DNA of 64,000 nt, taken from assembly GCA_963580455.1 (NCBI GenBank), contig OY756970.1:20398001-20462000 (forward strand), read 5' to 3'. Of the stretch, positions 22,200-34,310 are shown piece after piece. Under the pieces are notes generated by a model. That model was not told the origin of the DNA and searched no databases. It saw only the letters and a list, made by a program, of their open reading frames with translations. The translations under genes were made by a program, and so were the position numbers. Each line of letters begins with the position of its first letter. Within the stretch, counting starts at the first letter, position 1. The DNA comes from Euonymus europaeus (Eukaryota > Streptophyta > Magnoliopsida > Celastrales > Celastraceae).

Positions 22200-23502
22200 C
22201 TTCAATCATTGAGGGTCTGCTTATCACATTCTGCCACCAGGCACCGGCAACATGCTAACAAACAAACCAGAAGAACAAGGAAAGGGATGGCCACTATGAT
22301 CCTAACAAAAGAGTGTTTGGATTCTGCAACCCATCGTTGCTACAAAAGATTCTAGCTTTTCAGGTTTAATCCAAATCAAAGTGCTTTCCCTCCTGTTTAC
22401 ATTGAACCAACACAGATTAGGCATAACATTGAAATCCAAGTTAGTCTGTGATCTATTATTACAACCCAACTCTCATAATCACTTTTTTTTAGTTTGTTCT
22501 TCACAGCATTGATATTTGATCAAAACAAGATTATGAGGAAGAGTTAATGCCACTAGAGTTCTAATCTTTTTTCAGTTATCCTCCATGACAAGCACTACCT
22601 TCTCCATGAAAAACACTACCACAGCTATGATATGACAAGAACCCCACAACCCATTTTTCTGCGGATTTATTGCTGCAGTCTACACAAGGAAGCAAGGGAT
22701 GGCCAAAGTGTACTGACAAAAAAAATTCTGAATTTTTGTCACCCAACATTGCTACAATGGCTGAAAATTTTCCGATTAAAATTCAATTCTGACCATAAAC
22801 AAGCAAACAGCTTACTTTTTAGCGCATTTACTCCATATTTGCTTAGTGGGGGATCATGGCAAGTCCCATATCTGTTCTTTCGAAATGGTGCTGCAGTTCC
22901 CTCAACATTATGTTCTCTTGTCATTTTTTTAACAATCAAAAGTTGGAATGCACATCACATCCACGGTCCACCCACCAACACCTTATGATAAATAACTTCA
23001 TTCTCCATCATTTTTCTATGGCCTATCTTAAGAGCTACAACAATGGCAAGGAGGGGTATGAATGTATAATGAGCTGATGGGCCCCAATATTGGCCTTGAT
23101 TAAATACCAGCATCAATGTCCTAATTCTTGTTTTGTTATTTCGCTTGATGAGTACAGGCCCAAAGGATCGGACATCCAACTATAGAAAGCCCACTTTTGG
23201 CTGAGGTATCATTTCACATTTCCTACTTGACGGACAGTCGGACAGGCCTAAAGTCGCGACAGAAATATGTTTGCTATGCAAGGAATAGAATGGGTTGATC
23301 TTTGGGCTCAGATGTGGGCTTATTTGCTTCATGGATAAAGGCCCAAAATTACTGTGACATTCAAGATTGGGCTGGGGATGATCTCCTACAGTCCTACCTG
23401 ACGAACGGGCCCTGCAGTCGCTTCTCTTTCACGACCTTTTTCGCAGTTCTTGTATTGCTTAAACCAGTTCGGCGGTCTTTCATCGGAACAATTGAAGTCA
23501 CC
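22200..23502. promoter_or_regulatory. Divergent intergenic region between Aux/IAA and ELP2
   Basis: About 1.3 kb separates two head-to-head starts (22199 reverse, 23503 forward) and presumably carries both promoters and 5-prime UTRs. No TATA is convincing. It contains two diverged copies of a 100-bp segment (22270-22375 and 22682-22790; separate finding). No gene recognised. Confidence 0.5.
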
Positions 23503-26500
23503 ATGTCTGACGAGAACGGTAACGATGAAGTTGAAGTGAAGAGAGTATTCATTGGAGCAGGATGCAACAGAATAGTGAACAACGTCTCATGGGGCGCCTG
23601 CGGTTTGGTCGCTTTTGGAGCCCAAAACGCTGTCGCCATTTTCTGCCCTAAGGTCGCCTTTCAGTTCTCTCTCTTTCTCTGTAATTCGAGGTTGATAAAC
23701 TAAACTTGCTTATATGGTCCTTTTCTTTTTATCTTCACAGAGTGCACAGATTTTGACCACGCTTCCGGGTCACAAGGCCTCTGTTAACTGTACCCAGTGG
23801 CTTCCAAGTAACAAGTTTGCATTTAAAGGTACTTTTCATTGAGGTTCGAATCAGCTCGTGATGGTTTGGTGCTTTTGATTACAATAATTATCTAACTTGA
23901 TGCGTAAATTCGTTAGTATTGAATTTTGTTTCTTTTTATTATGATTAGCAATACAAAAGTTCACACATTTGATGTTTATTGTCGTTTTTCTTTTTTATTC
24001 ATTCTCACAGCTAAACAGATAGAGCGGCATTACCTGCTCTCTGGAGATGCTGATGGCGCCATTATTCTTTGGGAATTTTCTCTTAATGACAAAAAGGTAT
24101 TTGCTTCCGTTTCCATTCTTTAGTTGTGAATCTTCAGTGATATGCCTTTGCCTTAAGAAGTTCTTAGAGCTCTGAATTTTTTCTTAGACAAGTTAAGCGG
24201 ACGTGCAAATTACTGATTTCCATTGTTTGGGCTTTTCAATCATTAATGTCATTTCTATTCCCCATTAGGAATATCGCTCCTTTTTTGTAGTAATTTTCAA
24301 ATGCAATGCTTCTTGTCTTGATATTTTTGGTTCATTGGCAATATATTGGATAGTCTGTCAGCATATCATCTTTTTTCTATTTCGTTTGTTTGCAGTGGAG
24401 GCAGATGTTACAATTACCAAAATCACACAAAAAGGGTGTCACTTGCATTTCTGGAATAATCCTTTCTCAAGCTGATGCAATATTTGCATCCACTTCTTCT
24501 GATGGTGTAGTTAATATATGGGAATTTGTCCTTCCATCTGCTCCTGGAGGTTAGGCAAAATTTACAAATGCCATATATGTTACCTAATTGTCTATTGATT
24601 GCTTTTTGTTACTTGTGCTATGATAAGATGTCACAAAATTACCATTTGTGCAGCATCAGCACTTCTTCAATTCATTTCTGAATAGATTGTTGTTTCTTCT
24701 TTTCTTCTTTTTTAGAACTTCAAAGTTACTGATAGAAATATCAGTCGTTCTCTGTTTTGTTACTTACAAAAATGCTGGTTTTTTTCTCCCTTTTTCCCAA
24801 TAAATTTTTCGGTTTGGATCAACTTAGAGACTTATATTTATCCTCTGGCATAAAAGTCACCAGTACCTTTCTGTTGAGGTGCATTGTTTCATGGATTTCT
24901 TTCCTAACTTTCTCAGTTGCTCTAGTGTAGGTGGATAACCAATTTATTCATTAGGTGAATCCTAGCAAAGGAGAATTTATGTGTAGATGAGGTCTAGTCA
25001 CTCAAAGTGCTGATCACCTCCGAAATTCCTGTTCAGTTTGGTTGGGATTATTCGTTAACTATGGATAATTAGCTTTTGTTCTTCTTTTTATGAATAACAG
25101 ATTTGATGGCTAAAGTTTTGAAATGGGATTTTGTTGAAGTTCTCGTCAAATTAAAATAACTGCTGGAGTTTATACCATACATGGAAATTGATAGAATTTT
25201 TTTTGCCAATTTTCACCTCATTAGTTTGATTGATATGTGGATTTTTTTTATCACATCTCTTTGTTGGTGGTCTCTTAAACTTATGTAATGATTAATCAAA
25301 CCTAAAATTATGGTCGCAAATGCAGAATGCAACCAAGTATGGTGAAAGCTTTGACCACTTTATGGTGCCTGGACTCAATTCCACTCACTAGTATGTATCA
25401 TTGTTTGATAGCAATCTGCATATATGTTCATCTGCTTTGTGTTCTTTGAAATGTACATGCGAAGCGCCTTTTGTGCTGACATCTTTTTGTATAACAAAAT
25501 TACTTTTACTGATGGTTTAAAGATGCCTTTTTAAACCTTTCCCTTTTTAATTAGGTGACTTCAAGTTGTCATGTCTGGAGTCTCTGTCGGTTGGATCGAA
25601 GTCTATGGTGGCACTTTCATTAGCAGAGTTGCCTGGAAATTTGGGGCATATAGTTCTTGCAATGGGGGGATTAGACAACAAGGTTCATCTTTACTGTGGG
25701 GAGAGGACAGGAAAGGTGTGTAGCTTATCTGCTTATGTTATGTACGTTTTATGTATCTTTAGTGATTTGGGTTTTGTTCATGTTGATGCATCCAGTTTGT
25801 TCGTGCTTGTGAGTTGAAAGGGCATACAGATTGGGTACGAAGTTTGGACTTCTCACAACCTGTATGCACTGATGCTGAAGCAGACATCATTCTGCTTGTA
25901 AGTTCGTCACAGGACAAAGGCATACGTATCTGGAAAATGGCCCTGAGAGGTTCTTTAGCCAACACCCAGGATGCAAAAGAAATAAGCCTAGCTTCTTATA
26001 TCGAAGGTCCAGTGGTTGTGGCCGGCTCTTCCTCTTATCAAATATCCTTGGAGTCTCTTATAATTGGACATGAGGATTGGGTATATTCAGTGGAGTGGCA
26101 ACCCCCTTTATCTTCCCTTACACATGAGCTTGCTTGCCATCAGCCCTTAAGCATTTTGTCTGCATCAATGGACAAGACAATGATGATCTGGAAACCGGAA
26201 AAGACAACCGGTATTTGGATGAACATGGTCACTGTTGGGGAATTAAGCCATTGTGCTTTAGGGTTTTATGGTGGCCACTGGAGCCCAGATGGGGATTCCA
26301 TTTTAGCGCATGGATACGGAGGATCTTTCCATTTGTGGAGAAATGTTGGTATGGAAAAAGGTAACTGGCAACCACAAAAAGTTCCCTCTGGGCACTTTGC
26401 TGCAGTGACAGATCTTGGATGGGCGAGGTCTGGTGATTACATGTTGTCAGTCAGCCATGACCAGGTGATATGTTGCCACATTTCGGACTTCGGAAACAAT

Positions 26501-29357
26501 TGCATGAATTTTTTTTTGGTTCCTGAATACAGTATCTACATGCTTATAGTCTGACCACGTGACATGTGAGCATTGGCCTTTGTTTATGTTTTAGAAATTA
26601 TAGACGAGCATGTAACGTAGTGGTAGAGTTGTAGGGTGCAATCTAAAAGTCATAGGTTCAATTTCTGGAAACAGTTTCTATTTCTACACGTATTATGTGA
26701 GGCTAAGGTCTGCGTATATCTTATCGTTCTCCGATCCCGCCCACTATGGGAACCTATTGCATGGGAGTTGTTTGCTACCTTTTACATTTGCTAGGTGCAT
26801 TTTCTAGGTTTTGTTTATTTGATGAATGTGAATTTCTTTTGCACATGACTACTCCAGAAAGTTACGAAATATGTGAATAACTATCCTTCATCGCAGACAT
26901 CTCGTATTTTTGCTTCATGGAAAAATGAAGCTTCCTCCTTAGATGAGGGCTTCTGGCATGAAATTGCTCGGCCCCAAGTTCATGGTCATGATATTAATTG
27001 CGCAACCATCATCAAAGGAAAGGGGAACCATCGTATTGTCAGTGGAGCAGATGAGAAAGTAGCTAGAGTATTCGAAGCTCCTCTGTCTTTTATTAAGACA
27101 CTGAATCATTCCACTTCTCAGAGGTGTGGTTTTCCAGAAGACCTCCAAGATGTCCAGATTTTGGGTGCAAATATGTCTGCTCTTGGGCTATCACAAAAGC
27201 CTATATATGTGAATGGTGACTCTCTCTCTCTCTCCAACTACGCATGCAGATAATACAAGTATTATGTTTGTTGGAAGTTGTATTGCAAGTTTGCAACTTT
27301 TCAACCGATCTTGAAGTTTACTGTGATGTGTAGTTTATGCATGATTTCCTGTGTATATTAGTTTATATGAAAGAGTTCATAAATTATACATTATGTTATA
27401 TAAGTTTCCTTATTTTTTCCAGCTGCGCATGAGAGCCCTGATAGAAGTGGAAATGTTGGTATGGACACCATTGAAAGTATTCCTGATGCGGTTCCAGTTG
27501 TATTAACTGAGCCTCCTATCGAAGACACACTTTCATGGCATACGCTATGGCCAGAGTCACATAAACTTTATGGTCATGGAAATGAATTGTTTTCGTTATG
27601 CTGTGACCATGAGGGAAAGCTTGTCGCTTCATCATGCAAGGTATATACCTCCATCTTACTGTACTGATGTCACAGGTACTTTCAGAACTTGGCCTAATTG
27701 TAAGTAAGATGCTCTTGGGATTATGTGCATGTGAATAGGAGGTCGTGACATTCATTTTTGTTATAGCATATGAAGACATTTCCTGCAGTGATCTGCTGCA
27801 GAAATTAAAATACTAGGTAAATTAAAGTTGTTAGGAAGTAATGTGCTTGTTTAACCACAAATAGAGAATTCTGTAAGGAGGTAAAGCACAATGAAGAATA
27901 TGCTCCCATGTTTGTTTATGAAGTAAGAATATTGTGACATTCCTGTTCCCCATTACATTTGAGGAGTTGTTTTCAAGGAGTTTTCATGAAAGTGGCATAA
28001 AAGTAATGTGCTTGTTTAAACATAAATGGAGAGTTCATAAGTTTTTCCCGTCCTTCAATTATGTGGCATTCTCTTGGACCTGTATCGTTAGTTTTTCAAT
28101 TTGAGTTTCCATTCTGATGCACTTTGTGTGGTGTAGGTAAGCTGAGACATTTAATTAGTGCTCCTTACATCTTTCAGGCTCAGTCAGCAGCAGTTGCAGA
28201 AATATGGTTATGGCAAGTGGGTTCATGGAAAGCAGTTGGTCGCCTGCAGTCTCATAGCTTGACAGTAACTCAGATGGAATTCTCTCATGATGATAATATG
28301 CTCTTAGCTGTCTCAAGGGATCGCCAGTTCTCAGTTTTCACAATCAAAAGAACAGGTATAACTCAGATAAAAATGCTGTCGTGTAAATTTTGTGGATTTC
28401 TTTGTGGTGTGTGGGCTAAACTGATTTTTATTATTAGAAATGATGGTTAAACACCCAAATACAGGGAAACTGTGAAGCCTAAATAAAATAAGTTTGTTTT
28501 TTCCTATTGAGAATTGTCTTGTAAAGTAGCTTCCCTAAACACCCAAATGCAAGTTCATGTAGCGGGCCATCCAAGAGCAGCAGCTTTTCAGTATTAATCT
28601 TTTTAGAATTTGAAATTTAATATTGTTCTTACCTAATAACTTGACCTTGTAGTAAATCCATTTTTCTTTCTTGCTGCCACCTCCTTCCTTTCTTCCGGAA
28701 GCATATATCGTTTTTCGGGTTGACTACTAATCAGCGGTAAAACAGGCTAACGAAAAAGTCTTTGCAAGTGGAAGTGCACATTTGATTTGAAGTCACGCCT
28801 GGATTAATTTCAATGCTGCTACGATTTCACTCCAATGAATTGTAATCATTCTTCCTGATGTCTATTTAGGTGATGAAATTAGTTACCAGCTCCTGGCGAG
28901 ACAAGAGGCGCACAAAAGAATTTTATGGGCTTGTTCCTGGAACCCTTATGGTCATGAATTTGCAACTGGTTCGAGGGATAAAACAGTGAAGATTTGGGCA
29001 GTAGAGAAAGATAATACAGTTAAGCAGATCTTGAGTTTCCCTCAGTTCAGCAGCAGTGTCACTGCCCTCTCTTGGGTTGGTGTTGATCGTCGAAGAAATC
29101 ATGGGCTTATTGCAGTCGGAATGGAAACCGGACTCATTGAACTCTGGAGCCTCTCTGTCAAAAGATCAGATGACGGTAGTGTAAAAGCACCAGCCCCTGC
29201 AGTTGCTGCGAGGTTTGATCCATTCATTTGTCATGTTTCCACAGTCAACCGTTTGGCTTGGAGAAATGCTGAGAAGCATGAAGACAGCAAGAGCGTGCAA
29301 CTTGCCTCTTGTGGCGCTGACCACTGTGTTAGAGTATTTGAGATAATTTTTGATTAA
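23503..29357 (+). CDS. ELP2: Elongator complex subunit 2 (WD40 protein)
   Basis: Ten coding exons: 23503-23652, 23741-23828, 24011-24096, 24396-24549, 25555-25715, 25796-26464, 26897-27215, 27423-27640, 28178-28355, 28870-29357. They sum to 2511 nt (836 aa), in frame; Arabidopsis ELP2 is about 838. WD40 blades run through the whole chain, for example [94 protein letters not shown] and [14 protein letters not shown]. In known structures these form two beta-propellers. ELP2 scaffolds the Elp1-Elp3 core of Elongator, which modifies the wobble uridine of tRNAs and is linked to histone acetylation; cytosol and nucleus. The intron after exon 6 contains a SINE. All donors and acceptors are GT/AG. 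Confidence 0.97.
26606..26792 (+). mobile_element. tRNA-derived SINE (Au-like) in an ELP2 intron
   Basis: A box TAACGTAGTGG (about 26613-26623, 10 of 11 to consensus) and B box GGTTCAATTTC (26655-26665). The body ends GGCTAAGGTCTGCGTATATC, CCGATCCCGCCCACTATGGG and GTTGTTTGCTACC, with a short T-rich tail. This is the layout of plant Au-type SINEs. Inserted in the same orientation as the gene, wholly inside the intron. Confidence 0.75.
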
Positions 29358-31509
29358 TCAGATAAAATTAACGTTGTATCGACAGACATTTTAAACTCAT
29401 ATGATTGATAGTTATTGCCTTCATGGAACTGAATTTCTTGGGCAGTCTTCTCTAGATGAATGTCCTTTATATGCCTAAACTCTTTAAATCCTTGATTCTG
29501 TTTAGGTTTTTCTTGTAAACTTCTTGCTTAGCAGGCTAGTGGCGGTGAATGAAAATAAACCACCTAATTTGATTACCGAGACCCAGAGGCAAGCTTGATG
29601 GGTTTCGTAATTTGTCCATTACAAAACTCCCAAGTCCCAAGTGTCAGAACACCTGGGTGGACTCGCCCAATGGGCTGCCGCCGCTGCTAGAGATTTGTCT
29701 GGCAGCATTCCAGTTGCATGTTTTAGGAACTTCATCTTCATCTTTGCTAATATAATGGTCAGGATTTTCATGATCATAGTTTTGAAGTTTATTTAAGGCC
29801 GATGTAAAGTGAGGATTTGATTGATGATATTGGCCTCAAAATCTAACTATGTCAACCTGGATTTTTAAGGAATTGAATTAGGAGAATTCTGATTCTTTAC
29901 AAAACTAAGATGTGATATTTGGTGTGCAGTGGAAATTATTTATGCCCTTGTGTCGTGTATTGTATTTGGTCAAAGTATAAACTGATTGATTTCTCATATT
30001 TCAAGCACGCCATGACTGCAAATTATCAAATTCTGTGATTCTCGGCTGCGTAAGCGTTGAACATGGAACGATAAGGATATTGTCAAGATCATCAAATACC
30101 TACAAAGTAAATGTGAAAAGGGGTTACTAGAAGAGAGGGAAGAAAAATAAACCAAAATAAATATATAATAATGTCTTCTTAGCAGAGAATTAATCGTACG
30201 ATTATTGCATAATTTAGGCACCAATTAGTCAGTTTAAGTGATAATAAACACACATGCCAATCTAGCTAGTGTGCTGTCACTGCACTGTCACATGAGAATC
30301 AGTGAAAAAACAAAGAAACGTGCTTTCCTTGTGCATTGCTGTTTGGACTCATTACCAGTAGTAACGCATATTTGCTTATTGTAATCTGGAATATTTATTC
30401 TTCAACAGGGCCCTGACTCGAATCGCATCGACGTCGACAAATGTACTGAAATCTTTTCATATGAAACAAATAATTTGGGATCTGACACACACACTTGAAG
30501 GTTTTTTTTACTCGTGAAAACTAAACAAATTGCAAAAGATTTTTTATTCTATTCCGATTGCTTTTTTGACGACTATTACGAAGCTTAGATATGTAGGAAG
30601 TGAAACAAATTAGAGCGGGCATCTGTTTAATATAAGCAGTGCTTGACTTGCCATGAAATGAGAAATGCAAAAGTAAATAGAACAAAAGGAGATACCAGGG
30701 CAAAGAATCTCACTAAACTTTCTGTACAAGTATGCCCAGAGGTACATTCTGTTCACATTGAAGGATGAGAACATGAATTTAAGGAATAGTCCCAGAGGTG
30801 CTTGAATAGATATACATAGTTGGAAGAGAGGTTGGGTTGGGAATGGTTTTCTGGGTTTGGAGGAGCTATTTTTTTTAAGCAGCCAGTGATGGAGAAAAGC
30901 ACAATCTACTCCCCATTTTCCAGAATTCATGCAGCTGCATAAGCCTGACCCAAAAACCAGCCTCAACAGAGTAGATGACAAGGAGGAGGAGTTTTCTAGG
31001 TCTACGTCAATAAATAGGGATATCATAGATTGTAAAAAAGAATACTCAGAGGTAGTTCACCCTCATGTGTAAGAGCTTCTTCTGGGAAATCTCCAATCTC
31101 CCAAGTAAAACACAATCTTTTGCTGGTGTGTTGGCTGCGCAGATCAAATCCTTTTTCATGACCCCTCTAACAAAAACACCTGAATCAAATACATAACTCA
31201 AACTAAGTTTACAACGAAAAATTTATTCAGCAAGGGATAACTATATTCCCATAATTCAAGCACACACAATGAGTTTTGAGCTTTTTAGTATACTCTTAGA
31301 CCACTTTCTTTTCCTACGACAACAGCATCAACATAAAATGGGGCCTCAAAAAAAGAGTTTCCTTATTATCTACCACAAATACATAGCCACAAACCAAAAC
31401 CAATATAGATTACCGGTATTTCTTTTTCAAAAGAACTTTTATATATAAAGCAAACCCTTTCCTCAAAATTGTTTCTTCTCCGTGAGTGATTTACCATGCT
31501 TGTGAAGTT
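29358..31509. other. Convergent spacer, no gene recognised
   Basis: Between the ELP2 stop and the reverse PB1-protein stop. The nearer parts are presumably 3-prime UTRs. A 138-codon reverse frame at 30610-31026 is open but has no recognisable domain, no splice-supported extension and poor codon character, so I do not call it. Nothing else seen. Confidence 0.4.
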
Positions 31510-33723
31510 CTAATCTGCTGCTTGATGTTCTCGAGAATCCTCTGGCAATGCTAAACCAGATGCATTAGTCATGGTTTGGTACTGAGAAGGCATTGAGGGT
31601 GCTAAAGGCTGAGTGTAGTATAATTGGGGTTGAGCTGGATCTGTGTATTCATAGACAAAATTTGTAGCCGCGGGAGAAGGGGGGGCACCGGACTGCGAAG
31701 GATGATGAATCTGGGAGTAACCAACATACTGCTGCTGCTGCTGACTTGAAGGCACTTGATGCAATGGCATTCCACCTGCAGTCGCTGTCCTATACATGAA
31801 TGGAGAAGTCATTTCTGGCTTAGCAGAAATAGGAGCATTTCTAACAGGATTGTATCCAGCAGAAGGAGCCACAATTGTAGGATTTGGGGGAGTTTGGGAG
31901 CGGCTAGTAGGCATAGTATTGGGGGCATCACTGATACTAGATTGCTGCACAGGAAAATTGTAACCCTGGGGTTGTTGTCGAGGGGGCATATAGTACATTT
32001 GGTATTGATGATTAAGCTGATGATGTTGTTGTTGTTGTTGCAGTTGTTGTGGCTGGGAAGGGTACATAGGATAATACGAACTGATTGGCGCTGCCCCGGC
32101 GGGATGTTGTTGAATGTAATGAGTACCAGCATGAATGAATTGTTGTGGTGCTTGTTGTTGCTGCTGCTGTGCCTGCTGCTCAAATTGGGATTGCAACATA
32201 TAACCAGAATCGTGAACCTGATGTTGTAACTGCTGCTGTGGTAATTGGACCCGGTTGTTTGGCTCAGAGACATTAATTTTTGGATCAATATGACTGGTAG
32301 GAAATCTGTTAACTCCAGATGGCATTTGAACAACTTGGTCTTGATAAATTAGTAGTTTTTGTCGAGACATGGCATTTGTTAAACTACTATCGCTGAAAAA
32401 TTATGACAAGCACCAATAATTCATTTCAGATTCCGATCATTTCTTCCCAAATATCACAATAATCAGAACATTAAAACAAAAATAGGACTAAAGAGGAAAA
32501 TGGTACCTTGAAACTGAATCTGGGGAAGGCAAATCAAGGCCACTGCTTGACTTCTCTTGCGAATGTGGAAGAAAAGTCTGCTGCTGTTGTGACTGTGGTG
32601 TCGGAGGTTTCCTATGCCCAACCTGCACGCCATGGTCCGATCTCTCATCATCAGAGATCACTCGATTGGAGTAGTCCCCAGCAACAACCCCCGAGTTCAT
32701 GGGGATACCAGGCACAGCAATTGTCACCGGCATAGGAGGCGGAGGCGCCGAGGACAGAACCACAAAACCGTCATCCTGCTTCTGCCTCGCACCAAAACCC
32801 ATCTGCACAAATTGCTCCTCGATCTCCACAACCTTCTGATCCTGCTCAATTTTAACACCACCACGGTCCTCCACATGCACCCTAATTGGGGGCAAGTTCG
32901 CCAAAGAAGGCGATGACGATGCTGACCCAAAAGATGATGATGTCTCTAACATGGGCGAATCTGGTCCTAAGTGTACATCGTGTCCTTGACCCTGCTTCAC
33001 ATTCTTCTGTGAACCCTCGAGATTATTCCCATTCGCACTGTCGTCATCTAACCCCAGTAAGCAATCCACTGTGGCCGAATCAGAGAATCCCCTGTTTAAC
33101 AACCCAGCACCGTTCAATGCATTCAAGAACCAGTCCTCAGACTTCGCAGGATTTTCCAGAAGTGTCCCAATTGACTGTGACGAATCGGGCTTCAACGGGA
33201 ACAGAAAAAGCCTCAATCGAGAGGATTTTGACGAACTCCCGGATGTTCGATCATACTCGTCGATCATGTTCTCCAAATCCTCATCGGTTGTGACGGATAT
33301 GAGAGAATCCAGATCCTCAATTGGAAGCTGGTACTTGAGAGTAAACGGCCTGTCATTGAGGAGAGTACGGGAGAGGCGTGAAGAAAGGGCCGCTAAACTC
33401 GTATGGCGGTCCACGACAACGATTCGAGTATCGCCCCCGACGTAGCACAACGACTTGTCGTGCGGTCGAGGAACGATGTGGCCGCCAAAGCTACACATGA
33501 GTCTAAGCCTGGTGGTGACGGATCCACCGGCGGCAGGAGCTGGTTGGTCATCCCAGGAATCGGTGTTGCGAGAACTGGGGGAAGAGTCAATTGATTCGAT
33601 ATAGGTTTTCACGTTTAGCTGGGTGGGTAAGTTCGTTGCCGTGTTGGTGGTGGTGACCAAGGCGGCTGTTGTAGTGGTAAGAGGTGGAGTCGCTGGGCGA
33701 GGAGCTGGTGGTGGTGGGTCCAT
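31510..33723 (-). CDS. PB1-domain protein with glutamine-rich C-terminus
   Basis: Two exons on the reverse strand, 33723-32507 and 32392-31510, total 2100 nt (699 aa), joined in phase 2. Residues 1-70 are Pro/Thr-rich. A PB1 (Phox/Bem1p) domain covers about 71-160: TRLRLMCSFGGHIVPRP, LCYVGGDTRIVVVDR, FTLKYQLPIEDLDSLISV, then the acidic OPCA-like TTDEDLENMIDEYD. The PB1 lysine expected in the first strand is not obvious, so it is probably an acidic-face (type I) PB1. The rest is disordered: Ser/Pro-rich, then a Gln/Pro/Tyr-rich tail with several poly-Q runs of 4 to 6. Family: plant octicosapeptide/PB1 proteins related to Arabidopsis At5g09620 and At5g64430, of unknown role. Probably a self-associating scaffold; this is inference. 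Confidence 0.94.
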
Positions 33724-33786
33724 ATGGAGTTAGAGCTGATGGCCTTTGGTGAGAGAGAAACGGCGAGTTAATGTAGTGAGGAGTGG

Positions 33787-33793
33787 ATTTATA
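33787..33793 (-). promoter_or_regulatory. TATA box of the PB1 gene
   Basis: TATAAAT on the reverse strand, about 65 bases before the ATG at 33723. Confidence 0.4.
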
Positions 33794-33944
33794 TGTACTC
33801 CACGCCTGGAACCCTCCAGCCGTATTCTTTGATTTTCAAAATTTTATAAAATATATTTTAATCCTAATTAATTCAGTAATTGTTCTTGTATAAATGAACC
33901 ATCAGTGTTTTTGAACCGTTAAATCTGGATATTTGAGTGTCCCG

Positions 33945-34310
33945 CGATGGCTCCATTTTACTGGCTCATCAAAATCATATATTTAATCAATTCATATATT
34001 CATCCATAAAAATTAATTAAAATATTTATTAATATTAATAAAACACGTCTTTTAATAATCACATCAGTAAAACACAAATTTTTATATATTTTCTTTTTTA
34101 AAAAGGTCAAGCATCTGTATTTTCATTTCTAACAAAACTACGCAAAAATTAATATTGAATCTCATATCTTTTATAAAAAATAATTCATATATTCAAACAC
34201 ATCTTTCAATACAATCATACCAACAAATCATATCTCTCAATAAAATTATATTAACAAAAAATATATACTTTCATACATTATCTCATTCTTAGTAAAAATT
34301 CATGATTGTT
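33945..34310. mobile_element. MITE-like copy of the AACACATCTTTCAATA family
   Basis: AT-rich non-coding segment with the same short phrases as the 5-6 kb cluster: TCTTTTAATAATCACATCAG, AACACATCTTTCAATACAAT, CAACAAATCATATCTC. Ends are decayed and target duplications cannot be placed. Confidence 0.45.

Noticed and set aside
24550..25554. Extra exon in the long ELP2 intron
   Set aside because: Exons at 24549 and 25555 join in phase and give the family sequence without a gap; frames inside are short.
30610..31026. 138-codon reverse reading frame between ELP2 and the PB1 gene
   Set aside because: No recognisable domain, no supported splice extension, and it lies where 3-prime UTRs are expected.
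31756..32229. 157-codon forward frame opposite the PB1 gene
   Set aside because: Antisense shadow of the Gln-rich exon; Leu-rich because CAA/CAG reads as TTG/CTG on the other strand.
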